A stretch of DNA of 64,000 bases from Thioalkalivibrio paradoxus ARh 1 (GCF_000227685.2 NZ_CP007029.1:2950501-3014500), one strand, 5' to 3'; positions 7,952 through 18,190 are shown, numbered from the stretch's first letter. The notes: generated from the sequence alone by a model not told the origin. A program made the numbers and translations.

Positions 7952-9400
7952 ATGGCAAAGGCGGACATCGGTCTGATCGGACTCGCGGTCATGGGCCAGA
8001 ATCTGGTCCTGAACATGGCCGACCATGGCTACCGGGTGGCGGTGTACAACCGAACCACCAGCCGCGTCGACGCCTTCGTCGAAGGGCCGGCGAACGGGCG
8101 CAGCATCATCGGCTGCCACAGCCTGGAAGCGCTCGTGCAAAGCCTCGAGCGCCCGCGCAAGGTCATGCTGATGGTGAAGGCCGGCACGGTGGTCGACGAA
8201 TTCATCGCCAGCCTGGTGCCGCTGCTCGATCCCGGAGACGTGATCATCGATGGCGGCAACTCGCACTACCCCGACTCGACGCGGCGCACCCGGGAATTGC
8301 GCGAACGCGGGCTGCGCTTCATCGGCGCCGGCATCTCCGGCGGCGAGGAAGGGGCCCGCCACGGGCCGTCGATCATGCCCGGCGGCGACCCGGAAGCCTG
8401 GCCGCTGGTACGCGACATCTTCCAGTCGATCGCCGCTCAGGTCGACGGCGAGCCCTGCTGCCGCTGGGTCGGGCCCGACGGTGCCGGGCACTTCGTGAAG
8501 ATGGTGCACAACGGCATCGAATACGGCGATATGCAGCTGATCAGCGAGGCCTATGCGCTGATGGAGCAGGCACTCGGCATGGACCACGATGCGATGGCCG
8601 CCGTGTTCGCGGACTGGAACCGGGGCGCGCTGGATTCCTACCTGATCGGAATCACCGCGGAGATCCTGGCGACGAAGGACAGCGACGGCGCGCCGCTGGT
8701 CACGCATATCCTCGACGCCGCCGGCCAGAAGGGCACCGGCAAATGGACCGGCATCAGCGCGCTCGAACTCGGCGTGCCGCTGACACTGATCGCCGAGGCG
8801 GTCTTCGCCCGGGTACTGTCGTCGCTGAAGGACGAACGCGTGCAGGCCGCCGGCATCCTCGGGCGCCCGCCGCGGCCCGCACCCGCGGCGCCGGAAGAGC
8901 ACCTCGACGCGCTGCACGATGCGCTGTACGCGTCGAAGATCATCTCCTACGCGCAGGGCTTCATGCTGATGCGCGAGGCCGCGCAGGCACAGGGCTGGAC
9001 GCTGAACTACGGCGACATCGCGCTGATCTGGCGCGGCGGCTGCATCATCCGCAGCGTGTTCCTGAACGACATCAAGGCGGCGTACGACAAGGATCCCGAG
9101 CTGCAGAACCTGGTGCTCGACGGCTTCTTCGCCCGTGCGCTGAACGGCGCCGAGAACGGCTGGCGGCGTGCGGCCACGCTGGCGATCAGCCACGCGGTGC
9201 CGACACCGGCTTTCGCCTCGGCGCTGGCGTATTTCGACGGCTATCGCAGCGCGCGGCTGCCGGCCAACCTGCTGCAGGCCCAGCGCGACTATTTCGGCGC
9301 CCATCGCTACGAACGCGTGGACCGCGAGCGTGGCACCTTTTTCCACACCGACTGGACCGGGCACGGCGGTGACGTCGCCTCGTCCACCTACGAGGCCTGA
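7952..9400 (+). CDS. gnd: 6-phosphogluconate dehydrogenase (decarboxylating)
   Basis: A 482-residue cytoplasmic enzyme oxidising 6-phosphogluconate to ribulose-5-phosphate and CO2 with NADP+. The Rossmann start is GLIGLAVMGQNL. GGNSHYPDSTRR, the ISGGEEGARHGPS loop and the catalytic-lysine segment GHFVKMVHNGIEYGD are all present, and the length is normal. The start follows AAGGACC by about 8 nt. It is followed after 3 bp by zwf, with pgl just beyond on the other strand. Confidence 0.96.
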   Translation: MAKADIGLIGLAVMGQNLVLNMADHGYRVAVYNRTTSRVDAFVEGPANGRSIIGCHSLEALVQSLERPRKVMLMVKAGTVVDEFIASLVPLLDPGDVIIDGGNSHYPDSTRRTRELRERGLRFIGAGISGGEEGARHGPSIMPGGDPEAWPLVRDIFQSIAAQVDGEPCCRWVGPDGAGHFVKMVHNGIEYGDMQLISEAYALMEQALGMDHDAMAAVFADWNRGALDSYLIGITAEILATKDSDGAPLVTHILDAAGQKGTGKWTGISALELGVPLTLIAEAVFARVLSSLKDERVQAAGILGRPPRPAPAAPEEHLDALHDALYASKIISYAQGFMLMREAAQAQGWTLNYGDIALIWRGGCIIRSVFLNDIKAAYDKDPELQNLVLDGFFARALNGAENGWRRAATLAISHAVPTPAFASALAYFDGYRSARLPANLLQAQRDYFGAHRYERVDRERGTFFHTDWTGHGGDVASSTYEA

Positions 9401-9403
9401 GCC

Positions 9404-10894
9404 ATGGATCCCCGACCCTCCCCCTGCACGCTGGTCATCTTCGGGTCCACCGGCAACCTGTCCCGGGTGAAACTGATGCCGGCGCTCTACCACCTGGAGG
9501 CGGCCGGCCGCCTGCCCGATGGCGTGCACATCGTCGCGACCGGCCGCCGGCCCTGGGACCGCGAACGCTGGCTGCAGGAGATGCGCGGCATGCTCGAAGG
9601 CCAGGTGCGCGGCGAGATCGACCCCGCGGTGCTCGCCCGTCTCGAGCAGCGCCAGGACTATTTCCAGGGCGACATCACCGATGCCGGGATGTACGACCGC
9701 CTGGCCGACTGGCTGAACGGGCAGGAACAGCTGTCCGCGAACCTCGGCATCTACCTCGCGATCCGGCCGGCCGAGTTCGGCGTGGTCACCGAGAACCTGA
9801 GCCGCACCGGGTTGCTGACCGAGAACGGCGGCTGGCGCCGCGTAGTGATCGAGAAGCCCTTCGGCTACGACCTCGAGAGCGCCCAGGCCCTGCAGAAGCG
9901 GCTCACCCGGTTCCTGAGCGAGGAGCAGATCTATCGCATCGACCACTACCTCGGCAAGGAAATGGTGCGCAACCTGCTGGTGTTCCGGTTTGCCAACCTG
10001 ATGCTGGAGCCGTTGTGGAACCGCAACTTCATCGATCACGTACAGATCACCCAGGCCGAGACGCTCGGCGTGGGCAGCCGGGCCGCCTACTATGACAGTG
10101 CCGGCGCGCTGCGCGACATGCTGCAAAGCCACCTGATGCAGCTGTTCACGCTGGTCGCGATGGAACCGCCGGCGTCGATGGCCGCCGAGGACCTGCGCGA
10201 CGAGAAGGTGAAGGTGTTGAAGTCGGTGCGCCCGATCACGCCGGGCGCGGTGCATGCCCAGTCGTTCCGGGCGCAGTACGGCCCGGGCACGGTGAACGGC
10301 GAGCGTGTGCGCGGCTACCTCGAGGAGGACGGCGTGCCGCCGGACAGCGTCACCGAGACCTACGCGGCGCTGAAGCTCTACGTCGACAACTGGCGCTGGA
10401 GGGGCGTGCCGTTCTACCTGCGCACCGCGAAACGCATGGCCGAGAGCGCGTCGCACATCATGATCCGGTTCAAGCAACCGCCGCAGCAGCTGTTCCGCGG
10501 CACGCGGGTGCAGAACGTCGAGCGCAACTGGCTCGCGATCGGGGTGCAACCCTGCGAGTGCATCGGCCTGCAGCTGACATCCAAGGAACCGGGGCTCGAG
10601 ATGCACACCCGTCAGGTCAGCCTGGATGCCGGCCTGAATCCCACGCACGCGCCCAGCACCGGCGCCTACGAGGGGCTGCTGCTCGACATCATGGAAGGCG
10701 ACCGCTCGCTGTTCCTGCGCTACGACGAGGTGGAATACGCGTGGCGCATCGTCGACGCGGTACTGAAGGCCTGGTCGGTCGAACGCGATTTCATCCACAC
10801 CTACCCGGCCGGCAGCTGGGGCCCCGAGGAAAGCCGCCGGCTGTTCGACGAGGAAATCGACCGCTGGCGCCACAGCATGCGCCCGGAGGACTGA
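9404..10894 (+). CDS. zwf: Glucose-6-phosphate 1-dehydrogenase
   Basis: A 496-residue cytoplasmic enzyme for the first oxidative pentose-phosphate step. The coenzyme loop reads [11 protein letters not shown], with Asn where GxxGDL usually has Asp. EKPFGYDL and the substrate-binding signature RIDHYLGKE (about residues 180-188) are intact. It starts 3 bp after gnd stops, so the two are one transcript. Confidence 0.96.
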   Translation: MDPRPSPCTLVIFGSTGNLSRVKLMPALYHLEAAGRLPDGVHIVATGRRPWDRERWLQEMRGMLEGQVRGEIDPAVLARLEQRQDYFQGDITDAGMYDRLADWLNGQEQLSANLGIYLAIRPAEFGVVTENLSRTGLLTENGGWRRVVIEKPFGYDLESAQALQKRLTRFLSEEQIYRIDHYLGKEMVRNLLVFRFANLMLEPLWNRNFIDHVQITQAETLGVGSRAAYYDSAGALRDMLQSHLMQLFTLVAMEPPASMAAEDLRDEKVKVLKSVRPITPGAVHAQSFRAQYGPGTVNGERVRGYLEEDGVPPDSVTETYAALKLYVDNWRWRGVPFYLRTAKRMAESASHIMIRFKQPPQQLFRGTRVQNVERNWLAIGVQPCECIGLQLTSKEPGLEMHTRQVSLDAGLNPTHAPSTGAYEGLLLDIMEGDRSLFLRYDEVEYAWRIVDAVLKAWSVERDFIHTYPAGSWGPEESRRLFDEEIDRWRHSMRPED

Positions 10895-10922
10895 GCCAGG
10901 GCGGACACGGCGGGGCCATGCA

Positions 10923-11690
10923 CTACACCCCCGGCCCCCCGGCGAGCAGCGCGGCGGCCTCGCGGTCGACATGCCATTCGAGTTCCCCGTCGGCGGGTCG
11001 CACCAGCGACGCCGGCAGCGTCCGGCGCGGACCGTCGCCGAGCACGCGCGCGAGCGTCGCCGCCTTGTCCGCACCGGTAACCAGGAACAGCACGTGCCGC
11101 GCCGCGTTCAGCAGCGGCAGCGTCAGGCTCAGGCGCCAGGAGTCGAGCCGGGGCACGAACACCGCTGCGACCGGTTCGCTGGCATCGAGCACCGGCGTTC
11201 CCGGAAACAGCGAGGCGGTGTGGCCGTCGTCGCCCATGCCCAGCAGCACCAGGTCGAGACGCGGCACCCCGTTCCCCGCGTCGCTTGGAACCTCGCGCAC
11301 CAGGCATTCGTGGTACCGCCGCGCCGCCTGTTCGGGATCCTCCGCATCGGTCGGCATCGGGAAGAATGCCGGGGCCTCCAGCAAACCCGCCAGCAGCGCC
11401 TCACGAACCATCCGCGCGTTGCTGTCCGGATGATCGACCGGAACCCAGCGCTCGTCGCCCAGGAACAGGCGCACCCGGTCCCACGGAATCGACAGCGCGT
11501 AGGGCGGCCCTGCCAGGAGCCGATAGAGCCGCCGCGGGGTGTTGCCACCCGCCAGCGCCATCGTCGCGACGCCCCGTGCCGCGACCGCTTCGGTGAGCAC
11601 CGCGGCGATGCGCTCCGCGGCCCGTTCCATCACGTCGTCGATCCCGACACCGACCACCACCGGGACCGGGTTCGGCACTGGGACCGTCAC
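10923..11690 (-). CDS. pgl: 6-phosphogluconolactonase
   Basis: A protein of about 255 residues hydrolysing 6-phosphogluconolactone, the step between zwf and gnd. It has the family motifs ALAGGNTPRRLYRLL, VRLFLGDERWVP and LLGMGDDGHTASLFPG. It is convergent with zwf (28 bp between stops). The start is uncertain: GTG 11690 (VTVPVPNPV) is chosen because similarity begins shortly after it. The frame remains open upstream to 11858 without family-like sequence. Confidence 0.9.
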   Translation of the reverse strand: MTVPVPNPVPVVVGVGIDDVMERAAERIAAVLTEAVAARGVATMALAGGNTPRRLYRLLAGPPYALSIPWDRVRLFLGDERWVPVDHPDSNARMVREALLAGLLEAPAFFPMPTDAEDPEQAARRYHECLVREVPSDAGNGVPRLDLVLLGMGDDGHTASLFPGTPVLDASEPVAAVFVPRLDSWRLSLTLPLLNAARHVLFLVTGADKAATLARVLGDGPRRTLPASLVRPADGELEWHVDREAAALLAGGPGV

Positions 11691-12072
11691 GGCGACGCCC
11701 CCCAGGGAGGCAACATGCCGCGTCCCTGCCCCCGGTAGCCCGATATGCAAAACGCCCCGGAGCACCTCTCCCCGGTGCCTTTGGCGCCCGCAGGCACCTG
11801 CCCGCGCCAACCCCCAACCGCAACCATCCCGCACACCCCCATCACGGCCTCCTCGCACAACGCCCGGTGAGATGACGGCAGTGTTTCACGTACCGCCGCC
11901 GCAGCAAAGGCCCGGGACGGTGTCCCGCGACCTGATCCCAACGAACGTCCGGCAACACAGCCCTTGCGCTGGCCGTGCGCATTCTCCGGCGCGTTCTCCC
12001 TCGTGGGTGGATCACTCTGTGAGCCACCACCCCGGCTATAACGGCGCTGGAGCACCCGCCAAGGAGCCAGCG
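11691..12072. other. Intergenic region, no gene recognised
   Basis: About 380 bp between the pgl start (leftward) and the HIRAN gene (rightward). No coding potential I trust on either strand. Divergent promoters are expected. Confidence 0.5.
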
Positions 12073-12468
12073 ATGACCACGAAACCCCGCACCATCCAGG
12101 CCACCCGCACCCCTCTGCTTTCCGTCTACCGCCGCGCCCAACGCCCCCGCGTCCCCGCCTGGAATCTTGTCCAGCGGCTGCCGTTGGCTGGTTTCGACCA
12201 CCACGCCGCCGCACGGCTCTGGCCCTACCTGCGCACCGGCCAGGCGCTGATCCTGAGCCGCGAGCTGAGCAACCCGGTGGACCCGCGCGCGGTGCGCATC
12301 ACCTGGCTGGGTGAGCAGCTCGGCTACCTTCCCCGCGCCGACAACACGCTCGCCGCCGGGCTGCTCGACCGTCGCATCCCGCTGATCGCACGCATCCACA
12401 CGCTGCGCCTGTCGCAGGATCCGTGGGAACGCATCGAACTCGACGTCTACGCGGAACCGAAGACATGA
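12073..12468 (+). CDS. Small HIRAN-domain protein
   Basis: A 131-residue protein that is essentially one HIRAN domain (about residues 35-125: FDHHAAARLWPYLRTGQAL, DPRAVRITW, QLGYLPRADN). HIRAN domains bind DNA ends and occur alone in bacteria or fused to SNF2 helicases. A clear AAGGAG lies 7 nt before the ATG. A large SNF2 helicase lies 7 kb downstream, but no direct link is shown. Confidence 0.8.
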   Translation: MTTKPRTIQATRTPLLSVYRRAQRPRVPAWNLVQRLPLAGFDHHAAARLWPYLRTGQALILSRELSNPVDPRAVRITWLGEQLGYLPRADNTLAAGLLDRRIPLIARIHTLRLSQDPWERIELDVYAEPKT

Positions 12469-12781
12469 GGGGAGCGCCGGAAGGCATCTGCACGGACCCG
12501 TGCCGCCCCCCCGCGTCGCGGCCCGGTCGAACGATCGCGCTGGCACCTGCAGCACGGGCTGCCATCCAGGCATCGGCCCGTGAGCATCCCTCCCAGGGCC
12601 ACTGTGATGCGAACTACCGCGCCTGGTGGCTGTGCTACCCTGCCCGGTGACGAGCGCGGGCGCCGATTCGTCACCACCGTCGCGCGGTGCAGGCGCGCAG
12701 ACTGCAAGGATTTCGCCAGTCTCCGAGAAGAACACTTCCCCCCGTTTCCAACACCCGTTTCCGACATCCAGGAAGATGACT
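12469..12781. other. Intergenic region, no gene recognised
   Basis: About 310 bp between the HIRAN gene and a possible small ORF. I see no supported coding sequence, terminator or repeat. Confidence 0.45.
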
Positions 12782-13012
12782 ATGCGTACCCGGACCGGTC
12801 CAATCGACACGGCCGATGAACGGGACCGCCGGGGCAGCAACAGCGGCCGTGTCGATCCGGAACGACAACCAAGCGGAGCCGCGCAGACGGACGGGAGTCA
12901 TGTGGCCGGAGCCCCGGAACCGGTAGTCACGATGAAACGCGGGACCGTGGAAAAAGTGCCGCTGGCCCTGGAACGGCCGCGCGGTCGGCACGAACCCAGC
13001 CCGCAGCGCTGA
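12782..13012 (+). CDS. Possible 76-residue leader-like small protein
   Basis: The frame MRTRTGPIDTADERD onward is hydrophilic, Arg/Pro-rich and without recognised domains. Two things favour translation. AGGAAG sits at a good distance before the ATG. Its TGA overlaps the next ATG (TGATG at 13010-13014), the usual sign of coupling to the membrane hydrolase downstream. High GC makes spurious frames common, so this is tentative. Confidence 0.35.
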   Translation: MRTRTGPIDTADERDRRGSNSGRVDPERQPSGAAQTDGSHVAGAPEPVVTMKRGTVEKVPLALERPRGRHEPSPQR

Positions 13013-13788
13013 TGGCCGATTTCAAGACCCACTTACTCGGCGCCGCGCTGGTCAGCGGCGCGATGGCCACCGGCATGGCGATGGTGTCGCAGAGCGAGCC
13101 CAAGGCAGTGCTCGGGTATTTCGCCCTGGGCGTTGCCGGCGGCATCCTGCCCGACATCGACGCCAACAGCTCGATTCCGATCCGCATCGCCTTCAAGCTG
13201 CTATCGGCGATCAGCGCCTTCGTCGTGGTGTTTCATTTCGCCGCTGCCCTGTCGCTGCTCGAGCTCATGCTGCTCGGGGTCGGCGCCTATTACCTGGTGC
13301 GCCACGGCGTGTTCAGCGTGTTCACCCGCTTCACCCGCCATCGCGGTGTGATCCACTCGATCCCGGCCGCGCTGTTCGCCGGCCTGCTGTCAGCGCTGAT
13401 CGCCGCTGAAGTCTTTGCAGCCAGCAGCGTGACCGCCTGGACAGCCGGCCTGTTCGTCTGCGTAGGGTTTCTGGTGCACCTGATTCTCGACGAGATCTAC
13501 AGCGTCGATCTGCTCGGCATCCGGATCAAGCGCTCGTTTGGCAGCGCACTCAATCTGGGCACGCCGTCCAACCCGATCGGAACGGCGCTGCTGTACCTCG
13601 GCGTGGCCGGCTTGTACTGGCTGGCACCACCCATCGACGAATTCGCCACCGCAGTGACCGATCCGGCCGCCTACCAGACACTTGCCGAGCGGCTCCGCCC
13701 GAGTGACCAATGGTTCGAACACGTATGGGCCGAACTGCTGGCAACGGTACGCACGGCCGCGCAAACGGTGGCAAGCCTGGCACCGTAG
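13012..13788 (+). CDS. Membrane metal-dependent hydrolase, YdjM/DUF457 type
   Basis: A 258-residue inner-membrane protein of the YdjM / LexA-binding hydrolase family. It has several transmembrane helices, the metal-site segments GGILPDIDANSS (about 43-54) and HRGVIHSI, and a late HLILDEIYSVDLLG motif. The N-terminal MADFKTHLLGA is also typical. Role unknown; some relatives are SOS-regulated. The last ~290 coding bp plus flank are duplicated at 19244-19548 (about 10 differences in 305 bp). Confidence 0.82.
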   Translation: MADFKTHLLGAALVSGAMATGMAMVSQSEPKAVLGYFALGVAGGILPDIDANSSIPIRIAFKLLSAISAFVVVFHFAAALSLLELMLLGVGAYYLVRHGVFSVFTRFTRHRGVIHSIPAALFAGLLSALIAAEVFAASSVTAWTAGLFVCVGFLVHLILDEIYSVDLLGIRIKRSFGSALNLGTPSNPIGTALLYLGVAGLYWLAPPIDEFATAVTDPAAYQTLAERLRPSDQWFEHVWAELLATVRTAAQTVASLAP

Positions 13789-13806
13789 CTGCGGGATTCG
13801 CAACGG
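13502..13806 (+). repeat. 305-bp direct repeat, left copy (3' end of the YdjM-like gene)
   Basis: This segment recurs in the same orientation at 19244-19548, with about 10 mismatches counted by eye (about 97% identity). The copy includes the stop codon and about 18 bp beyond it. The two copies bracket 5.4 kb of DNA with a different gene set, which points to insertion, or to duplication followed by decay. Confidence 0.95.
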
Positions 13807-14047
13807 GGGGCAATCGCGCCGCGCACCCGGCTGCAACCGCGCCCACCGCGTGGGGGCTTGGCATGGGCTGGGATGCGACGCCGAACTGGCTGCTGCCCGC
13901 CCCGAAACTGACCGACCCGATCCGGAAGAACCGCGAACAGGTTCAGGCGGGCGAGATCGAGGTGGAGGACCAATGGCCTCACCCTATGCGGCCACCCCAC
14001 CGGTACCTACCTATCATCGCGGACAGTCGGGGTTCTCCCCCGGTCCG

Positions 14048-14779
14048 TTAGGTGCCTATCAGGGGCTGGACGCTCAACTCCACCCGCCGGTTGCGTGCCT
14101 GGCCCTCCGGCGTGTCGTTGTCCGCCACCGGCTGACGGGAGCCGAACCCCCTGACCACCAGCCGCTCCGCCCCCACGCCCGCGGCAACCAACCGCCGCCC
14201 CACCGACAGTGCGCGCTCTTCGGAAAGCCGCTGGTTGTATTCGAGAGCGCCCAGGCTGTCCGTGTGGCCCGCCACGATCACCACGCTCGCCCGATACTCG
14301 TCCAGTACCCGGCCGATGGCATCCAGCACCGCGCCCATCTCGGGTTCGATGCGGGTGCTGTCGGTGTCGAAGGTCACGAGTCCGGGGAAAGTGATGGCGA
14401 TGGTTTCTCCCCGGTGTTCGACTTCGACCGGCTTCCCCGCAAGGTCCTGCCACAGCCGCGCGGTCAGCACATCCATGTAGTACCCCACACTGCTCGCATG
14501 CAGCGGCTCGTGGCCCTCGCGCAGGAGTCGTTGCCGGCGCTGCTCAACAGCGTCATCGGCACGCGCGACGACCAGCGTGTCACGGGGAGCGGGCGCCGGG
14601 GCGGCAGGCGCAGCGCCCGGGGAAGGGGCCGTCGTCGCGGGCTCGGTGACCGCCTCGGGCACGGTGACGGGCACCGGAGCGCACCCGAACAGAAGGACGG
14701 ATGCGACAAGGACCGCCGTCAAGGCCGCGTTCGTACGCCGAGGGGTCAGCGCTGCTGGCATGTGAGTTTCTGCTTTCAT
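14048..14779 (-). CDS. OmpA-family outer-membrane lipoprotein
   Basis: A 243-residue lipoprotein. The signal peptide ends in the lipobox LLFGC (Cys about 33), followed by a Pro/Ala-rich linker. The C-terminal OmpA/MotB peptidoglycan-binding domain shows FDTDSTRIEPEMG, VAGHTDSLGALEYNQRLS and NRRVEL. It probably tethers the outer membrane to peptidoglycan. The ATG overlaps the stop of the upstream EAL gene (ATGA), so it may be an output or partner of that c-di-GMP enzyme, as in YfiB-like pairs (inference). Confidence 0.9.
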   Translation of the reverse strand: MKAETHMPAALTPRRTNAALTAVLVASVLLFGCAPVPVTVPEAVTEPATTAPSPGAAPAAPAPAPRDTLVVARADDAVEQRRQRLLREGHEPLHASSVGYYMDVLTARLWQDLAGKPVEVEHRGETIAITFPGLVTFDTDSTRIEPEMGAVLDAIGRVLDEYRASVVIVAGHTDSLGALEYNQRLSEERALSVGRRLVAAGVGAERLVVRGFGSRQPVADNDTPEGQARNRRVELSVQPLIGT

Positions 14780-16329
14780 CGTCGATTGCACCAGTTACGG
14801 AATTTCGCGGCCGGTAGCGGTGGGCTGAAAAGGTAGCCCTGCCCGAACTGCACCCCCTGCTGACGCAGCCAGTCGACTTGGTGTTCCGATTCAATGCCCT
14901 CGGCGACGATGTCGAGCCGCAATGACCGGGCCATATCGATGATATGGCCAATCACGCTACTGGCAACGGCTTGGCCTTCGATACCGTCCACAAACGCCTT
15001 GTCGATCTTCAACGTATCCAGCTGGAATCGTTCCAGATAGGCCAGACTGGAATATCCGGTGCCGAAATCGTCGATGGCAATCGGGTGGCCTCGGGCCCGC
15101 AGGGCGGCGATGCGTTCGCGCACCTCGTCGGAGTTGAGCAGTGCACGCTCAGTGATCTCCAGCTTGATAGAGGCTGGCGAGACCCCCTCCTGCTGCTGCA
15201 GCTCGGCCAGGGCCTCCGCAAAGCGCGGCGTGGCGAGATCCTGAGCCGTCAGGTTCAGGTTGATGATCAGGCCGGAATACTGCCGCAACGGCTTACCGAG
15301 ATCCCGCAGCACCCTGCGCAGCACCGAGAGAGTCAACTCGGTTGCCTGTCCGCTGGCCTCCGCCAGTGGAACGAAGACGTCCGGACTGACGCTCTCGTCG
15401 CCTTCGCGGTGCCACCGTACGAGGGCCTCGGCTCCCTGGCACCGCCGACTGCCGAGATCGACGATCGGCTGGTACACGACGCTGAGCCGATCGTTGGCAA
15501 TCGCCTCCTGCAACTCGGTCGAAAGGCTGAGGTGCTGACGCAGGTAACGCAGCACGGCCACCAGCCACAACCCGGCAAGAAGAAGGCCCAGAAAGCCGGC
15601 GCCCACCAGGGTGGGAAGGTAACGCTCCCAGAACAACCCGATTGGCTGCACCGCGACGACGTCGATGGGAAAGACCGTCCCCAGCGAGAAGCGGCTCACG
15701 ATCTGGTTGTTGGCCCGATCCACTGTGAGACCCGGCCGTACGTCGCCCGGCTCCGGCAGCTCTACCCCGAGCGGGTAGACCGCCATGGACAGATCCTCGA
15801 CCCAGAGCCCGACTTTAGCGTCTTCGAGCAGACCCGGCGTCATCAGCAGCCGGGGGTCGATCGCAAGATCGTGCTGGCCGAAACGCATCAGAAACAGTTC
15901 GACACCACCGACGGCAGTGGCGGGTCCCGGCCACCAGGCGATCACGCCGCTGTCGTAAATGCGGCTGGCGCGGGGCGGGGTCAATGCCTGTCCCTGCACG
16001 TAACCCGCCCCGCACTGGCGCTCGACCGCATGCCAGTAGCCGATGGCGCGCACGTGAGGCCGGGCGATAGCCGCGTTCTGCAGCACCTCGAGATGTTCGG
16101 GAGAACAAGGCGTAAGGTCCAGTCGGTTCAGCCGGTCCAGCAGGTCACGTGCGTCCACAATAGCGCGCTCGGTCTGTTCACCGAGACGTTGTGACAGTTG
16201 CTCCAGACGCGCCTCCTCAGCCAACACCGATTCGCGCCAGAGATACCACCCAAGGAGCGCCAACAGCACGAGAATCCCGAGCAGCGCAGCCGCAAGCACG
16301 GAGAGCAGTACCTTGTCGCGACGAGCCAT
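14776..16329 (-). CDS. CSS-motif / EAL-domain c-di-GMP phosphodiesterase
   Basis: A 517-residue inner-membrane protein. A transmembrane helix lies at about 7-30, a periplasmic CSS domain (LTPCSPEHLEVL) to about 235 and a second helix at about 238-262. A cytoplasmic EAL domain follows. Catalytic motifs look intact: AEALVRW, NLNLTAQDL, LEITERALL, IDDFGTGYSS, LKIDKAFV, VAEGIES and GQGYLFSPP. CSS-EAL enzymes lower c-di-GMP in response to the redox state of periplasmic cysteines (family knowledge). Four-nucleotide overlap with the OmpA lipoprotein downstream. Confidence 0.92.
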   Translation of the reverse strand: MARRDKVLLSVLAAALLGILVLLALLGWYLWRESVLAEEARLEQLSQRLGEQTERAIVDARDLLDRLNRLDLTPCSPEHLEVLQNAAIARPHVRAIGYWHAVERQCGAGYVQGQALTPPRASRIYDSGVIAWWPGPATAVGGVELFLMRFGQHDLAIDPRLLMTPGLLEDAKVGLWVEDLSMAVYPLGVELPEPGDVRPGLTVDRANNQIVSRFSLGTVFPIDVVAVQPIGLFWERYLPTLVGAGFLGLLLAGLWLVAVLRYLRQHLSLSTELQEAIANDRLSVVYQPIVDLGSRRCQGAEALVRWHREGDESVSPDVFVPLAEASGQATELTLSVLRRVLRDLGKPLRQYSGLIINLNLTAQDLATPRFAEALAELQQQEGVSPASIKLEITERALLNSDEVRERIAALRARGHPIAIDDFGTGYSSLAYLERFQLDTLKIDKAFVDGIEGQAVASSVIGHIIDMARSLRLDIVAEGIESEHQVDWLRQQGVQFGQGYLFSPPLPAAKFRNWCNRR

Positions 16330-17062
16330 TGGGACCTACCAAGGCAAAGGGAGACACGAACCGCGAGGCGGCCACCCTACCTCACGTCCCGCCATTCGCG
16401 GTTGACACACTGCCGTCGCCGCACCCCCTCGGGGGAGGCGACGCACACCGTCGAGGCCCGTTCTGCGGTGCCAACCCGATCACCAGGGAACCGGTACGGG
16501 TCAGGACATTCAGACTACGCCAGTCTGCACACCCTCGCAAAAATGCCGGCCAGGCCCCGCGTGTGGCGGAACCGGCGCATGGGCAGCGTGGACCGCCCGC
16601 TCTAAGGGACACCCCGCTCTTGGCTTGGGCGCGTGTCCGTCCCGCACTTACGGCACATCACGCCATAGCGTCAGCATGCGGGATGCGTGGAAGCAGGCGG
16701 TGCCGCCTACAGCTCAGCCCGGCTACCGTGGTACGAACGCGACGAAGATTGGCGAATGTGAGATCTACTCGAGGCGTTCCCCCGGTGGAACATGCAGTTC
16801 AGTAACCTCCTCGTCGCCTGGCACCGAGCGGATCACCGCCACGCAGGTCAGCGACTGGGCAAGGTCACTCCACTGGTAGACCCCCGGTGCCCTCCCTCGG
16901 AACCCACCATACACTGCAGGGCTAGGAACTCCGCCAGCCACATGCCAGCATGAACCCCAGCGGCAGGGCGTGGATCGGCGGCGCCCGAGCCACCGACCCG
17001 ACTGCCGTAACGGCCTTGTTCCGAGGGAGCCCGCCAATGCCGCCCAACCATCGCTCAATCCG
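16330..17062. other. 733-bp stretch without a recognisable gene
   Basis: No frame on either strand shows family-like sequence; the open frames are composition-driven. It lies inside the segment bracketed by the 305-bp direct repeats, so it may contain decayed DNA. No RNA gene, repeat or terminator recognised. Confidence 0.5.
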
Positions 17063-18028
17063 GTGAAACGCTCGCTTCGTGTCGTGCTTGTGGGGCACGT
17101 GGTCGACCGCCTGGCAGACTCGCTCGCCGAGAGCCAGCATGAGGTGGTCGGGCTCGTGCAGTCGGGGACGAGACCGTCGCGCCGACGCGCATCGTGGCCG
17201 TGCCGTCTTACGCGGGGAACCTGGGGAATCCTGCGGCCACGCCCCAGTGGCACAGCGCTGGCGGCAGCGCGGCACGGGGTCCCGTGGTTCGACTATGCAT
17301 CGCGTTCGCTCGATGCCGCTTACGAGCGGTGGCTGCGGCAACGCGCCGCGGACGTGGTGCTGGTTTTCGGCATGGACTGGCTGCTCAACGCTTCGCTGCT
17401 TTCGGTTCCCGCGCTGGGGACACTGAACCTGCATCCTGCGCTGTTGCCCCGCTACCGGGGCCCACGGCCGACACAGTGGGCGTTCTACCACATGGATCTG
17501 CGCCCTGGGGTCACGATCCATTTCGTGGATGCCGGCGAGGACAGAGGGGATATCCTCCACCAGCGGCAGTTTCAGATCCCTGCTGGGACAACCTGGGCCA
17601 CATATTTTCGCGACTTCGTCGAACCGGCCTGTGTCGAACTGATGTTGCAGGCACTGGGCGATCTCGCGGACGGCACCGCGACACGGCGCCCGCAGCCCGC
17701 ACTCAGCCCCACGGCACGTGCGCGCGCTTTCCCGCCCGAGGAGTATGCACGTCTGATCGACTGGGAGGGCTGGCCGGTAGCTCGGGTGTGGCACTTTCTA
17801 CGCGGGGCACCGCCATGGATACGGCCGGTTGCGCAGCTGCGCGGAGCACCTGTCTGGCTGGATTGGCAGGTCGGCGCGTATTCGGAAGGCGGCAGTACGT
17901 TGCCACCCGGTCTTGTCGCGCGCACCCGCGCCGGATGGCGAATCGGATGTCGTGACGGGGAAATCCACCTGGAGGCGCGGTGGCACCCAGCCAGCCTGCT
18001 ACTACGGCTAATCTGTTCTTCGCGGTGA
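17063..18028 (+). CDS. Formyltransferase-family protein
   Basis: A 321-residue formyltransferase-fold protein, related to methionyl-tRNA and sugar-nucleotide formyltransferases, which use 10-formyl-THF. The core motif LNLHPALLPRYRGP (about residue 112) carries the conserved His, and MDLRPGVTIHFVDAGEDRGD contains the catalytic Asp of the family. The N-terminus VVLVGHVVDRLADSL is Rossmann-like. The start (GTG 17063) is a guess; the frame is open to 16970. The likely substrate is a sugar or small molecule, given the decayed glycosyltransferase nearby. Confidence 0.72.
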   Translation: MKRSLRVVLVGHVVDRLADSLAESQHEVVGLVQSGTRPSRRRASWPCRLTRGTWGILRPRPSGTALAAARHGVPWFDYASRSLDAAYERWLRQRAADVVLVFGMDWLLNASLLSVPALGTLNLHPALLPRYRGPRPTQWAFYHMDLRPGVTIHFVDAGEDRGDILHQRQFQIPAGTTWATYFRDFVEPACVELMLQALGDLADGTATRRPQPALSPTARARAFPPEEYARLIDWEGWPVARVWHFLRGAPPWIRPVAQLRGAPVWLDWQVGAYSEGGSTLPPGLVARTRAGWRIGCRDGEIHLEARWHPASLLLRLICSSR

Positions 18029-18087
18029 CGGGGCGGCGCTACTTCATCGAGCAGCGATCAGGGACCCGCGCTAGGGAACCGCTGAAA

Positions 18088-18190
18088 AATGACTTTGTCA
18101 TTGCGAGCTCAGCGCGGCAACCCAAGCGGCGCCAACGAAATCAGTGCCGTATGGATCGCCACGTCGCTTCGCTCCTCGCGATGACGAAGT
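18088..18190. repeat. Imperfect palindromic intergenic repeat
   Basis: The segment begins TTGTCATTGCGAGC and ends GCTCCTCGCGATGACGAA, so its ends are inverted copies of each other. Inside are the matching blocks GCGCGGCAACCC and GGATCGCCACGTCGC. This resembles the widely dispersed GTCATTGCGAGGAGC-type palindromes seen in many proteobacterial genomes. It lies between the formyltransferase and a small ORF. Confidence 0.7.

Noticed and set aside
7721-11074. 1117-codon open frame antisense to gnd and zwf
   Set aside because: Shadow of two well-supported genes in GC-rich DNA; its translation has no family-like motif.
17063-18028. Frameshift in the formyltransferase between its N-terminus and the RYRGP motif
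   Set aside because: The unusual Arg/Pro-rich stretch is uninterrupted in one frame and formyltransferase-fold proteins often vary here, so the gene is kept as intact.
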